From assembly GCA_011800805.1 (NCBI GenBank), contig MPNW01000446.1, forward strand, positions 84,506 through 97,098: 12,593 nucleotides of DNA, written 5' to 3'. Below the pieces are notes generated by a model. That model saw only the letters and a program-made list of their open reading frames with translations. It did not search any database and was not told the origin of the DNA. This stretch comes from Hirudo medicinalis. Taxonomy: Eukaryota > Annelida > Clitellata > Hirudinida > Hirudinidae. Positions 1 through 7,389 of the stretch are shown one piece after another (the first letter of the stretch is position 1; every line of letters starts with the position of its first letter). The position numbers and the translations under genes were made by a program.

Positions 1-108
1 ATATTATTAATTGTATATACATATTATTAATTGTATATACATATTATTAATTGTATATACATATTATTAATTGTATATACATATTATTAATTGTATATAC
101 ATATTATT
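1..108. repeat. 20-bp AT-rich minisatellite
   Basis: Five perfect tandem copies of the 20-base unit atattattaattgtatatac cover 1-100, followed by a partial copy to 108. The array runs off the left edge, so its true copy number is unknown. The unit contains gtatatac, a perfect 8-base palindrome. The absence of any mismatch between copies suggests recent expansion, or collapse and expansion during assembly. Confidence 0.97.
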
Positions 109-174
109 GCTATTAAATGTCACGACACTTTTATTACCTTCAATATTAAGGCCATTAATCCCAGCTGGAACTTC

Positions 175-320
175 GCATCAACATCGTCATCACCATCAAC
201 ATCATCATCATCATCATCGTCACTATCAGTAGAAGTCACAATGACCTTGTAATCAACATCGTCACCATCGTCATCGTCATCATCATCAGTACCAGGCAGA
301 AGTCGTAATGACCTTGCAAT
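175..320. repeat. CAT-type array inside a duplicated 67-base unit
   Basis: Imperfect CAT/CGT/CAC triplets occupy about 175-228 and 253-288. Each tract is followed by a related non-triplet block at 231-253 and 298-320. The two blocks are 23 bases long, 67 bases apart, and differ at three positions. The block is therefore a two-copy higher-order repeat (microsatellite plus unique tail) rather than a simple triplet run. The long reading frames through it, rich in Met, Asp or His depending on frame, are by-products of the repeat and not genes. Confidence 0.85.
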
Positions 321-423
321 GTATGAACTGTAGCCATCACCAGATACGAAGCGAGCGTCTGAGCGACTGAATAAGCGAGTGAAGAAAGTAAAGGAGGAAG
401 TGTCAAATTCGAATTTTAATGGT

Positions 424-559
424 TTCATCACATTCGTCATCGTCACCATTGTCATCAACAACCACATCATCATCATCATCATCATCATCACTATCATCAT
501 CACCACCATCATCACCAACATCATCCTCATCATCACCATCATCATCACCACCATCATAC

Positions 560-596
<37 letters not shown>

Positions 597-637
597 GTCG
601 TCGTCATCACCACCACCACCACCATCATCATCATCTT
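424..637. repeat. CAT-type trinucleotide array
   Basis: About 210 bases of CAT triplets with interruptions that are mostly CAC, CGT or AAC. The 3' end passes through a (CAC)n stretch at about 607-623. All three forward frames stay open through it (His/Arg, Ser, Ile), which is what a triplet repeat without stop codons gives. No coding role is supported. Confidence 0.95.
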
Positions 638-857
638 CCCAGACGGGTCTTTACGTGAGCGCCTCATTACCTTGAGTGGAGTACGTCTGGAGTTATTACT
701 GGAGAGCTAAAATATCGACCAATCAGAACATGACAAATGTTCTTCGGCGAATGGAGAATCATTTTTATTCTCGCATAAGTTGTGCTTTTTTTTAATTAAC
801 TAATTAATATTCATGAATCCACTAATAAATGACTTGCATTAGTTAAAACTTAACTAA
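638..857. other. Intergenic, AT-rich, no gene seen
   Basis: No gene is visible. At about 791-815 and 848-869 there are two loosely similar AT-rich stretches built around ttaactaat followed by caatat or taatat. They may be a diverged short repeat. Nothing else is supportable here. Confidence 0.5.
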
Positions 858-1085
858 TCAATATCCATAAGTCTCACATATAATTTGTATCTCGCACCAC
901 TCTTTCCTCCTGGAGAACTTGTGTCTGATCTCCAAAAAGTCTGCCTCAACCTGACCTTGAAAGCACGTGATCTCCTTGGCCTTGTCCTTGCCAATGGCAC
1001 AGCGAGTTGCCACTCCACCCCTCCCGAACCATACCGCGTCTGCGTTGGTCAGTGTTTTGCCTGTTGGAGTAATTGTAAACAATTG
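858..1085 (-). other. GC-richer island, possible unidentified minus-strand exon
   Basis: This stretch, especially 900-1075, is clearly richer in G+C than its surroundings and is not repetitive. On the minus strand a frame stays open from the neighbouring CAT array down to 858. It could be read as an exon beginning at 1085, after a cag acceptor, and ending at 956, before gtcagg. Part of the conceptual product reads ITPTGKTLTNADAVWFGRGG, which looks more protein-like than the frames on the other strand. I do not recognise the family. A plus-strand frame (885-1193) is also open, so coding status and strand are uncertain. It could equally be part of an old transposable element. Confidence 0.25.
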
Positions 1086-1113
1086 CTGATTAAATTTTTC
1101 ACTCATTATCGGC

Positions 1114-1253
1114 AACATCATTATCATCATCAACAACATCATCATCATCATCATCACCGTCATTATCATTATTCAACACATCAACATCATTAATAGTATC
1201 ATCGACATCATCATCATCATCATTATCGTCATCAATATCATCATCATCATCAA
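1114..1253. repeat. CAT-type trinucleotide array
   Basis: Imperfect CAT array with ATT, CGT and AAC interruptions. It is split near 1190-1200 by a short non-triplet segment (ttaatagta). No coding role is supported. Confidence 0.93.
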
Positions 1254-1297
1254 CGCCATGCAATCGTCAGATTAACGAGGTCAACCAAGTTTGCTTA

Positions 1298-1330
1298 TAG
1301 AATTAGCTATTAGAATTAGAATTAGAATTA
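1298..1330. repeat. Short TTAGAA hexamer tandem repeat
   Basis: About five copies of a ttagaa-type hexamer, the first ones imperfect (tatagaattagcta) and the later ones regular. This is a minor tandem repeat of a different family from the surrounding triplet arrays. It is not the canonical TTAGGG telomere repeat. Confidence 0.7.
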
Positions 1331-1373
1331 TCCTATAGAAATTAAAAAAAAATCACCATAATAACATCAAGGC

Positions 1374-1520
1374 CATCATCGTCATCATCACCACCACCAC
1401 CACCATCATCATCATCACCATCATCATCACCAACACCATCATCATCGTCATCGTCATTATCGTCGTCGTCATTCTAGTCACCATTATCACCATTCATGTC
1501 GACAATCATTATCACCATCG
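1374..1520. repeat. CAT-type trinucleotide array
   Basis: Imperfect CAT/CAC/CGT array starting in ggccatcatc. It has a (CAC)n-rich start and a (CGT)n patch at about 1461-1471, and it decays into isolated triplets toward 1520. Confidence 0.92.
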
Positions 1521-1594
1521 TTTATGATCAGCATAGCAACTCAAAAATAATTTCCTTTTGGTGACCCAGAAGTTCAACTCAGATGCTCAGATGC

Positions 1595-1595
<1 letters not shown>

Positions 1596-1625
<30 letters not shown>

Positions 1626-1645
1626 CATTATTATTATTATTTATT
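1596..1645. repeat. (ATT)n microsatellite
   Basis: About 16 near-perfect TTA/ATT triplets with one ATC interruption near 1625. This is a separate microsatellite from the CAT arrays. Confidence 0.95.
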
Positions 1646-1705
1646 AATGTGTTGTTTAATATTTTAACTATAGCTATTTGTGACATTGTTGTTGTTGTTA
1701 TCACT

Positions 1706-1888
1706 ACTACCATCATGATCGCCATCGTCATCAGCATCGTCATCATCATCATCGGTACTATCAGGACAACATAGCCATCGTGGCAAATAAGATCCTGCAA
1801 CATGATCAGCAACATGAGAATTGAATTTCATCAGTGCATCGTCCTCGACATCCATCATTACCATCACCATCATTACCACCACCACCAT

Positions 1889-1920
<32 letters not shown>

Positions 1921-1923
1921 CCA
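1706..1923. repeat. Two CAT-type arrays with a short spacer
   Basis: Degenerate CAT triplets occupy about 1706-1755 and a more regular CAT/CAC array occupies about 1852-1923. Between them lie about 100 bases of mixed sequence with scattered triplets. Frames on both strands are open only because the repeat lacks stops. No gene is supported. Confidence 0.88.
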
Positions 1924-2413
1924 TTGCAGCACTAAGACTTCATAACATGTAGCGGATGACACCGTCATTACAAGCATATTAGTCACTCATTCATTCTCAA
2001 GCGATAATTCGTAATTAAGCTATTGTTGTTGTTGGTGTTGTCGATTATTGTTGATAACCATTGTTGTATTTGAAACATGACTCATTAAAATTATACAATT
2101 TTTGAAAGTGAGACCATGTCTGAAACATTTCTCATATTACTAGTTTCTTGTAGTTTCAATTTATGTAGCGCCACATGCATAGCGTCAGAGAGCGAGATGC
2201 ACCTTTTTGTTACCCATTTATATAGCGTTCATTCCCAAGAATTCTGAGGCAGGCTTGTGAATGTTGTTATCATTATTGTTGAATTAATGCATCATCAAGG
2301 AGTCCTTGCATGCAACCATGCAAATGTTCTCATCAACAACACAAATACAACGAACAAGTTCTTATCAGATCTAAAAATCAATCACTTGAAGTCAATAACA
2401 ATACGATAATATG

Positions 2414-2450
<37 letters not shown>

Positions 2451-2771
2451 CAAACATAAATAGCAATCAAATGAGATACAAATAGATATAAAAAAAAATC
2501 ACTAAAAATAAACATGCTGATCTAATGCGAATGAACGTGAAACAGACACTCCACTGAAACCTGATTAAAAAACCCATCACCTGACCTCTCAACCTCATCG
2601 TCATCGTCATCACCAAAACCATTATCACCAAGAACACCAATGCCGCTATCGCCATCATCATCGTTATCATAATTACAGCCAAGTTGCTAATAACACTATT
2701 ACAAGTATTTCATATCAGCTACAACTTTTTCAACTAAACCTACCGACCAAACATTACCATCTTTCATTTCC
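1924..2771. other. Intergenic stretch with (ATA)n and decayed CAT repeats
   Basis: No gene is visible across this interval. It contains a short GTT-type run at about 2021-2061, a near-perfect (ATA)n microsatellite at 2413-2449, and a degenerate CAT/CAC tract at about 2596-2671. Reading frames here are short, are biased toward repeat-derived residues, and show no recognisable domain. Confidence 0.75.
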
Positions 2772-2881
2772 GCCATCGTCGTCGTCGTCGTCGTCATCAT
2801 CACCAGCATCATCATCAGTCATCATCACCAGCGTCATCACCATCACCATCACCATCACCATCATCATCATCATCATCATCT
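2772..2881. repeat. CGT/CAT/CAC mixed trinucleotide array
   Basis: Begins with (CGT)n at about 2775-2794, passes through CAT/CAG units, then a regular hexamer phase (catcac)n at about 2834-2862, and ends in pure CAT. The ordered blocks (CGT, then CATCAC, then CAT) suggest successive local expansions of variant units. Confidence 0.94.
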
Positions 2882-2975
2882 ACTTCATGTCTAATTGTCT
2901 TCAGACCACAAGAGAAGTCTAGCTTCAACTTAATGATTAATGAGCCGCTATGAACCTGGACCAGTGGTGGTGAAC

Positions 2976-3062
2976 AAGAAGAAAAAGAAGAAGAACAACA
3001 AGAAGAAGAAGGTGATTATGGTGATGGTGATTTTGAAAGTTTTAATTGTGATGATGCTAACG
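2976..3062. repeat. GAA-rich purine tract followed by GAT/GGT triplets
   Basis: About 36 bases of imperfect GAA/CAA units (2976-3012), an all-purine-rich tract, run directly into ATG/GTG-type triplets. This is the first place where the GAT orientation of the triplet repeat appears on the plus strand. Up to here the arrays are CAT on plus. Confidence 0.88.
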
Positions 3063-3150
3063 ATTGAAAGTGATAATGATTGTGTAACAAGCAACAATGA
3101 CGCCTGACCACTGACGATGACGATCACAACCTGGAAGACAATATAAGAAA

Positions 3151-3213
3151 ATGATGATGATGATGATGATGTTGATGATGACGACGACGACGACGATGAT
3201 GATGATGACGATG
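3151..3213. repeat. GAT/GAC trinucleotide array
   Basis: Pure ATG/GAT triplets, then a (GAC)n block at about 3179-3195, then GAT again. Orientation is opposite to the arrays left of 2900. The following 200 bases (3214-3429) are non-repetitive and contain no gene I can support. Confidence 0.95.
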
Positions 3214-3429
3214 AACATGAAGGCTGTTCCTTTTTTTCCCAACCAAAACAGTCTGAACAAAAGCAAACAGTCCGAAAAAATTACATCCACAATTATTTCA
3301 AGTCCCCCAACACGAGTCGGGATCTCCGCGGGACTGTGAAAGTAAAACTTAATCAAACAACTTAAACTAAACTGTAGGTTTTCAAATCATCAGAAATCAA
3401 AAATTCATCAGAGATCAAAGAACGTTAAT

Positions 3430-3966
3430 GTAATTCTGTTATTTTGAATCGACCAATCTTCTTCTGTAAGCAACAGCATGGAGGGCACCAGGTTGTCCCT
3501 AATTCTGACCATCTACTTGTTGCTTCCTCTTTTCTGGTAGAATTCTTTAACTTTATCTGTAAACAGCTTTTTGCATTCTTCCCTGACTTCCTATGAAAGA
3601 TCTTGACTCAGGATTACTTTCCTGAATTGTTCACATTCTCTCAATGTGTTGCTGTTATCCAGAATCAAGTCCTTGGTCATCAAGTTTTCAAATTTGATCA
3701 ACAAGGGTCTTGGTTTTGAAGAATCTTCAACTTTTTTGCCAATTCTGAACATTTCCTGGATTTATTTTTATGTTTTTTCCTGTTGCATCGTTCAGAAGCT
3801 TTGACACAAGTTCTTTTTCTTTTGACTTTCCAACATCTTCTAACAAGTTGAATAGTAGATTATGAAGATGTTCTGACTTCTCTGCCTCTTGTTGTTGATT
3901 TCTATTTTTTATTTTGTGTCTCTTACTGAGCCTTGGACTTACAATCTCATACATTTCTGATGACAA
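3430..3966 (-). pseudogene. Broken retroelement ORF1-like fragment (L1-type RRM/C-terminal region)
   Basis: On the minus strand a frame from 3966 to 3727 encodes a Lys/Glu/Gln-rich leader. After a frameshift around 3750-3765, the neighbouring frame continues with FRIGKKVEDSSKPRPLLIKF and then about 100 more residues to about 3430. The order "FRIGKK, basic PRPLLIKF, then a charged stretch ending in a VRI-type segment" resembles the nucleic-acid-binding region of ORF1 proteins of L1-like non-LTR retrotransposons. That assignment is from memory of the family, not a search. In-frame TAG codons at 3593-3591 and 3515-3513, plus the frameshift, show it is dead. No reverse transcriptase is present nearby, so this is an isolated relic. 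A decayed copy of another repeat-associated gene is the main alternative. Confidence 0.6.
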
Positions 3967-4089
3967 TCAAGTCTGAGGAGATGAAAGAGTGAGAATCCAG
4001 AAAAGGATTCACGAGGAATGTTAATTAACCTTCATTATTCTCACCGTGACTGCTACGACGACTAATTACATCCGTACTTATTACTCTTA

Positions 4090-4168
4090 CCACCATCATC
4101 ATTACCATCACCACCATTGCCATCTTCATCGTCATCATCATCACCGTTGTAGTCGTCACCATCATCAT
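4090..4168. repeat. CAT-type trinucleotide array
   Basis: Degenerate CAT/CAC/CGT triplets interrupted by ttgccatcttc and gttgtag. This is a return to CAT orientation on plus, after the GAT array at 3151-3213. Confidence 0.88.
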
Positions 4169-4221
4169 AATAATTACTTATGATACTTTATTTGATACTT
4201 CCAATGTCACTCGTATCTGAT

Positions 4222-4476
4222 ATTAATAATTAATAATAATTACCAACAGTTCGCAATTCATAATTACACTTTCACAACAAGTAAACATGAAATGAATGAA
4301 ATGAATCCAAGTACAAAGAACAATAGCAAGTAAAATGTATTATAATTGNATTAATAATTAATAATAATTACCAACAGTTCGCAATTCATAATTACACTTT
4401 CACAACAAGTAAACATGAAATGAATGAAATGAATCCAAGTACAAAGAACAATAGCAAGTAAAATGTATTATAATTG
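4222..4476. repeat. 127-bp perfect direct repeat split by a single N
   Basis: Positions 4222-4348 and 4350-4476 are identical over 127 bases, including the internal triple atgaa phase, and are separated only by the undetermined base n at 4349. A single N between two identical ends is what a scaffolder leaves when two contigs overlap but were not merged. I therefore interpret this as one genomic copy written twice, not a biological tandem duplication. No gene lies in it. Confidence 0.97.
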
Positions 4477-4510
4477 TTGAAATCATGTAATAGAGAAAAT
4501 AATGACAATA

Positions 4511-4570
4511 ATCGTCATCATCATCATCGTCATCATCATTATCGTCATCATCGTCATCGTCATCATCATA
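4511..4570. repeat. CAT-type array, left arm of a mirror pair
   Basis: CAT/CGT triplets ending in catcatcata. The complementary orientation (ATG/GAC) begins at 4662, so this array and the next could pair as arms of a long imperfect inverted repeat. Confidence 0.92.
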
Positions 4571-4615
4571 AGTACGATGGTGAAGGAAACTGACTGATTA
4601 TTAGAATTACTGATA

Positions 4616-4650
4616 CCGGAGACGATTTCCATTTTGCCAGTCTCTTCCGG
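4616..4650. repeat. Short imperfect inverted repeat between opposed arrays
   Basis: ccggagac at 4616-4623 and gtctcttccgg at 4640-4650 are reverse complements apart from a small bulge, with a 16-base loop. The hairpin sits midway between the CAT array (4511-4570) and the opposed GAT array (4662-4796). Confidence 0.5.
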
Positions 4651-4661
4651 ATGAAGTGGGT

Positions 4662-4796
4662 TATGATGACGACGACGACGATGATGATGATGTCAAAGAA
4701 TATGACGATGATGATGACGACGATGATGTCAATGGTGATAATGACGCTGATGGTGATGATAACTACTACGCCTGTGATGATGCTGATGCTGATGTT
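4662..4796. repeat. GAT-type array, right arm of a mirror pair
   Basis: Imperfect ATG/GAC/GGT/GCT triplets, with a (GAC)n block at about 4668-4680 and GATGCT hexamers near 4777-4793. Orientation is opposite to 4511-4570. Confidence 0.9.
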
Positions 4797-5013
4797 AGCA
4801 TGCCTCTAGCACTCAGCCCGTACTGAAATGTGGCGGTATGAAATTAAAAGAAATACGACCCCTTAGAAAGGTTGAATGAGGTTCAAAGGTCAAGAAACGG
4901 ATGGAAAGAAAGATGTTGGAAAAGAAGAACTACGAAATACAGAAAATGTAGAAGACATTGAAGAGGGTTCGCATCGCGTAAAGCATGTCATCCGGTTTCC
5001 AACAACACAATCC
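4797..5013. other. Non-repetitive spacer, no supported gene
   Basis: A purine-rich, non-repetitive stretch. A frame from 4876 reads Lys/Glu-rich residues (for example GKKDVGKEELRNTENVEDIE) and then runs into the CAT array. No splice signals or family resemblance support calling it an exon. Confidence 0.5.
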
Positions 5014-5160
5014 AACATCATCACCATCATCACCATCATCATCATCATCACCATCATCACCATCGTCATCATCATCATCACCATCGTCACCATCATCACC
5101 ATCGTCATCATCATCGTCATCATCATCACCATCGTCATCATCATCATCGTCATCATCATA
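5014..5160. repeat. Long CAT/CAC/CGT array
   Basis: About 147 bases of uninterrupted triplet phase using almost only CAT, CAC and CGT units. The variant units recur as catcac and catcgt hexamers. Every frame on both strands is open, giving conceptual Asp-, Met-, Ile- or His-rich peptides that should not be annotated as proteins. Confidence 0.97.
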
Positions 5161-5360
5161 GGTTGAGAAACGAACAGTTAGCAGTTCCACGCAGGTCGAC
5201 CAACAACATTCACCACTGAAACATCAAAACAGTTAAGAGGCGATTGATCAACCGAATTATTAGGTTAGTAATTCAACAAGTTAATCAGTTAATTATCGTA
5301 AGCTAATCACTTATTATGTCATTCAACCAATTAATCGACAATCTGGCACTGACAGCCAGG

Positions 5361-5381
5361 ACGACGATGACGATGATGTTT

Positions 5382-5437
<56 letters not shown>

Positions 5438-5466
5438 GATGATGATGGTAGTGGTGATGATGATGA
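5361..5466. repeat. Long GAT array, opposed to the preceding CAT array
   Basis: Starts with GAC/GAT mixtures, then a long pure (ATG)n run at about 5381-5421, then GGT-interrupted units to 5466. It lies 200 bases right of the CAT array at 5014-5160 and in opposite orientation, forming a second mirror pair. The spacer 5161-5360 contains no gene I can support. Confidence 0.96.
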
Positions 5467-5579
5467 ATCTAGCATTATGAGGTCACCATAGTGACGATGT
5501 CTTGATAATAGCAACCAATGAGAATGAGTGAGATTTGTCAGCTAAAATTATAATGAGGTGCAGCTAAATCCTGATGATA

Positions 5580-5638
5580 TCACAACAATAACAACGACGA
5601 CAACAACAGCAACAGCAACAAAAACAACAACAACAACC
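5580..5638. repeat. AAC-type trinucleotide array
   Basis: Imperfect AAC/GAC/AGC triplets (acaataacaacgacgacaac and onward), ending at ccc. The unit differs from the CAT family, but the interruptions are of the same single-base-substitution kind. The flanks 5467-5579 and 5639-5858 contain no gene I can support. Confidence 0.93.
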
Positions 5639-5858
5639 CACTGACAACAGGTGCACGAGTTGTTAATTGTTTAAATTAATAATCGGCCAATATACGTTAA
5701 TTCTAATTTTATGAGCAAATTATTGTTGATGATCAGAAAAAGTCAGTAGTAATTAATTTATTACTTATTATTTATAAATGTATTAACAATCCAAGGACAA
5801 AACAATAATTCACTGCAAGCAATGGAGGAATAAAAATGTTAATGTCTAACAATGATAA

Positions 5859-5925
5859 CCATCATCATCAGCATCATCACCATCATCATTATTATTGTCG
5901 CAATCGTCATCATCACCGTCATCAA
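5859..5925. repeat. CAT-type trinucleotide array
   Basis: CAT/CAC/CAG triplets with an ATT block at about 5888-5896, then CGT/CAT to about 5925. This is the last substantial CAT array before the gene pair, with only a short run at about 6381-6402 after it. Confidence 0.92.
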
Positions 5926-6557
5926 TTCAATTAATTTGCAATGTACATGTGATGTCAGCAATTCATGCATATTCATAAAGTGAATTAAGCATTCGTGTTA
6001 AGTGCATTCCAATTGCAGGCAGAATGTTTGCCTTCACATGTTTTTATTGAAGCAATTACAGACAATTTTCATCTCGGCCTTTAATATGCCAGCATTATTA
6101 ATATCAATATAATTCATAATTTATTCTAATTAACGTTATTAGGATCTCTTCAAAATGAATTATTAAGGCGACCATCGTTTAATATCCGATGAGTTGTCAG
6201 TGAATGCTTTAAGATTTAAAAAGACAGTTCTCGAAATGATTTCATACAATAGAAGAATGATAATTTTTATGATATTTAGTACCACTATCATATACAACAA
6301 ATATGCCTCAATCAAAAGAAAACTAGCCACCAACATTCCAATCACTGACAGCCTTAATTAATTAAATAATTAATTAAATAAATCATCATCATCAGCATCA
6401 TCCATTTCAAAGATCATAGTCAAACGAATCTCACAAACAAGGTTTTAAAATCTGTTCATTCTGACAACTTTTCAATAATAAAGAGAAGTTGAAAAGTCTC
6501 GTTTTCATTTTCTAGCTCAACAAAGTGAATAAAAACGGCAAAGAATGTAAAACTCAC
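5926..6557. other. AT-rich stretch downstream of the minus-strand lectin-like exons
   Basis: If the minus-strand gene at 6917-6558 continues, its next exon should lie here or further left. I read the minus strand for a phase-1 acceptor followed by the second half of a discoidin/F-lectin domain and found none. There is a short CAT run at about 6381-6402, and an AT-only palindromic patch at about 6356-6380 (taattaattaaat). A minus-strand frame at 6345-6163 is hydrophobic and AT-driven, with no domain. Confidence 0.6.
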
Positions 6558-6917
6558 TCCTAAGAAGCACGATTTTGTTGATGACATAAGTGTCATTCAA
6601 CTGAATGTGCAAGCCTTTTCCCTTGTCTGCAGTGGTGCAAGTTGTAATATTTCCATCAACAATGTTATCCAGAATTGCTTCGTCGTTTCCTATTTCACGA
6701 ACTACGGCATTCAGAGCCACATTCTTTTCTACAACGTAAAAGTCAAGTTAAATAACGACGTTGTCATAAATCTTAATATTAAAACCTATTGGTGACAACG
6801 GAGAAATTGTCAAATATGACAAATACACTCACCTCTTTGGACCGTCGAGGAGACTAACGAGATACAAAAAGCAAAATAAATAATCCAAAATATATCCAAG
6901 GTGCGATGTATATCCAT
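6558..6917 (-). CDS. Secreted F5/8-type-C / F-lectin-like protein, 5' part (two exons)
   Basis: Exon 1 runs 6917-6833 and ends in a strong donor (gtgagt). Intron 1 is 104 bases. Exon 2 runs 6728-6558 after a ttgtag acceptor and ends at another gtgagt donor; both introns are phase 1. The start ATG at 6917 opens a 28-residue stretch with a hydrophobic core IFWIIYFAFCISLV then SSTVQ, a convincing signal peptide. Exon 2 encodes EKNVALNAVV at residues 29-38, then IVDGNITTC (51-59) and LHIQLNDTYVINKIVLL (68-84). This order (NVAL, VDGN..TC, then an Asp/Asn-containing beta strand and IxxIxL) is that of galactose-binding-like discoidin/fucolectin domains in invertebrate secreted or EGF-repeat proteins. 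The usual Trp before the VDLG-like strand is absent. Only about half the domain is present, and the 3' exons were not found. The product may be a carbohydrate-binding secreted or receptor protein, or the remnant of one. Confidence in the two exons is good; confidence in the family is moderate. Confidence 0.7.
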
Positions 6918-7389
6918 CGTTTCGGACAGAAAAAATCCTGATGTCTGTTTCAAAGCAGGCGACCACTTCAGTTCATATCAACAGTCCCTCTGTTATCAAG
7001 CCTATTGCGCTTAACTCACCTCATCATGTTAGTTTACTTTTACCAGGTATTTCAAATCGTTTTTGAATTATCAACTATTCAGTTTCTAAATTATTTACAG
7101 AGCTTAATAACTTTGAGATGTCCCAGATGAACATTTTTTAAGTTAAAAAAAAACTGAAGATTTACGATGCATGCGCATTTATTTTATTGTTTAAAATTAA
7201 CGCTTTAAAGTAACAATACTTTTCAATTAAACGTTGATAAAAAGAAAAAAATATTGCATTACTTGGTTAATGATATGTTGAACAATTTTACTTCAATTTA
7301 TTTTTAAAGCGTTTCCATGGCATGTTATGCTTGTTCTGCTCGGAGCGAATTTTTAAAGTGACAGAAAAGCGTGTCACTTATGATTCAAA
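6918..7389. promoter_or_regulatory. Divergent intergenic region between lectin-like gene and kinase gene
   Basis: The 472 bases between the two start codons must hold the 5' UTRs and promoters of both genes, so a bidirectional promoter is plausible. The region is AT-rich with poly-A/poly-T patches (for example 7142-7153 and 7237-7252). I see no convincing TATA box at a fixed distance from either start and no CpG-island-like composition. There are no CAT/GAT arrays here, in contrast to the DNA on the left. Function is inferred from position only. Confidence 0.5.
7356..7379. promoter_or_regulatory. 8-bp inverted repeat just upstream of the kinase start
   Basis: aagtgaca (7356-7363) and tgtcactt (7372-7379) are perfect reverse complements separated by the 8-base spacer gaaaagcg. 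The right arm ends 10 bases before the ATG at 7390. It could be a dimeric transcription-factor site or a 5' UTR hairpin. Chance occurrence cannot be excluded. Confidence 0.4.

Noticed and set aside
175..637. CRISPR-like or other regularly spaced repeat array
   Set aside because: The repeats are contiguous degenerate triplets with no constant-length unique spacers, and the context is eukaryotic.
120..660. Long open frames with Met-, Asp-, His-, Ser- or Ile-rich products
   Set aside because: They are produced by stop-free CAT triplet repeats on both strands in several frames at once; no non-repeat domain, splice signal or codon pattern supports translation.
1298..1330. Telomere-like TTAGAA repeat
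   Set aside because: Only a few hexamers that do not match TTAGGG, internal to the sequence and flanked by other low-complexity DNA.
3057..3356. Minus-strand frame across the GAT array and the following unique sequence
   Set aside because: Half of it is Ile/Val repeat translation. The remaining ~45 residues show no recognisable domain, though an old repeat element cannot be excluded.
4876..5166. Plus-strand frame starting with a Lys/Glu-rich segment before the CAT array
   Set aside because: Only about 40 non-repeat codons, purine-rich composition explains the residues, the rest is repeat-derived, and there is no family resemblance or clear splice junction.
6163..6345. Minus-strand hydrophobic frame considered as exon 3 of the lectin-like gene
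   Set aside because: It is AT-driven and hydrophobic, lacks the expected second-half discoidin motifs, and has no phase-1 acceptor in the right place.
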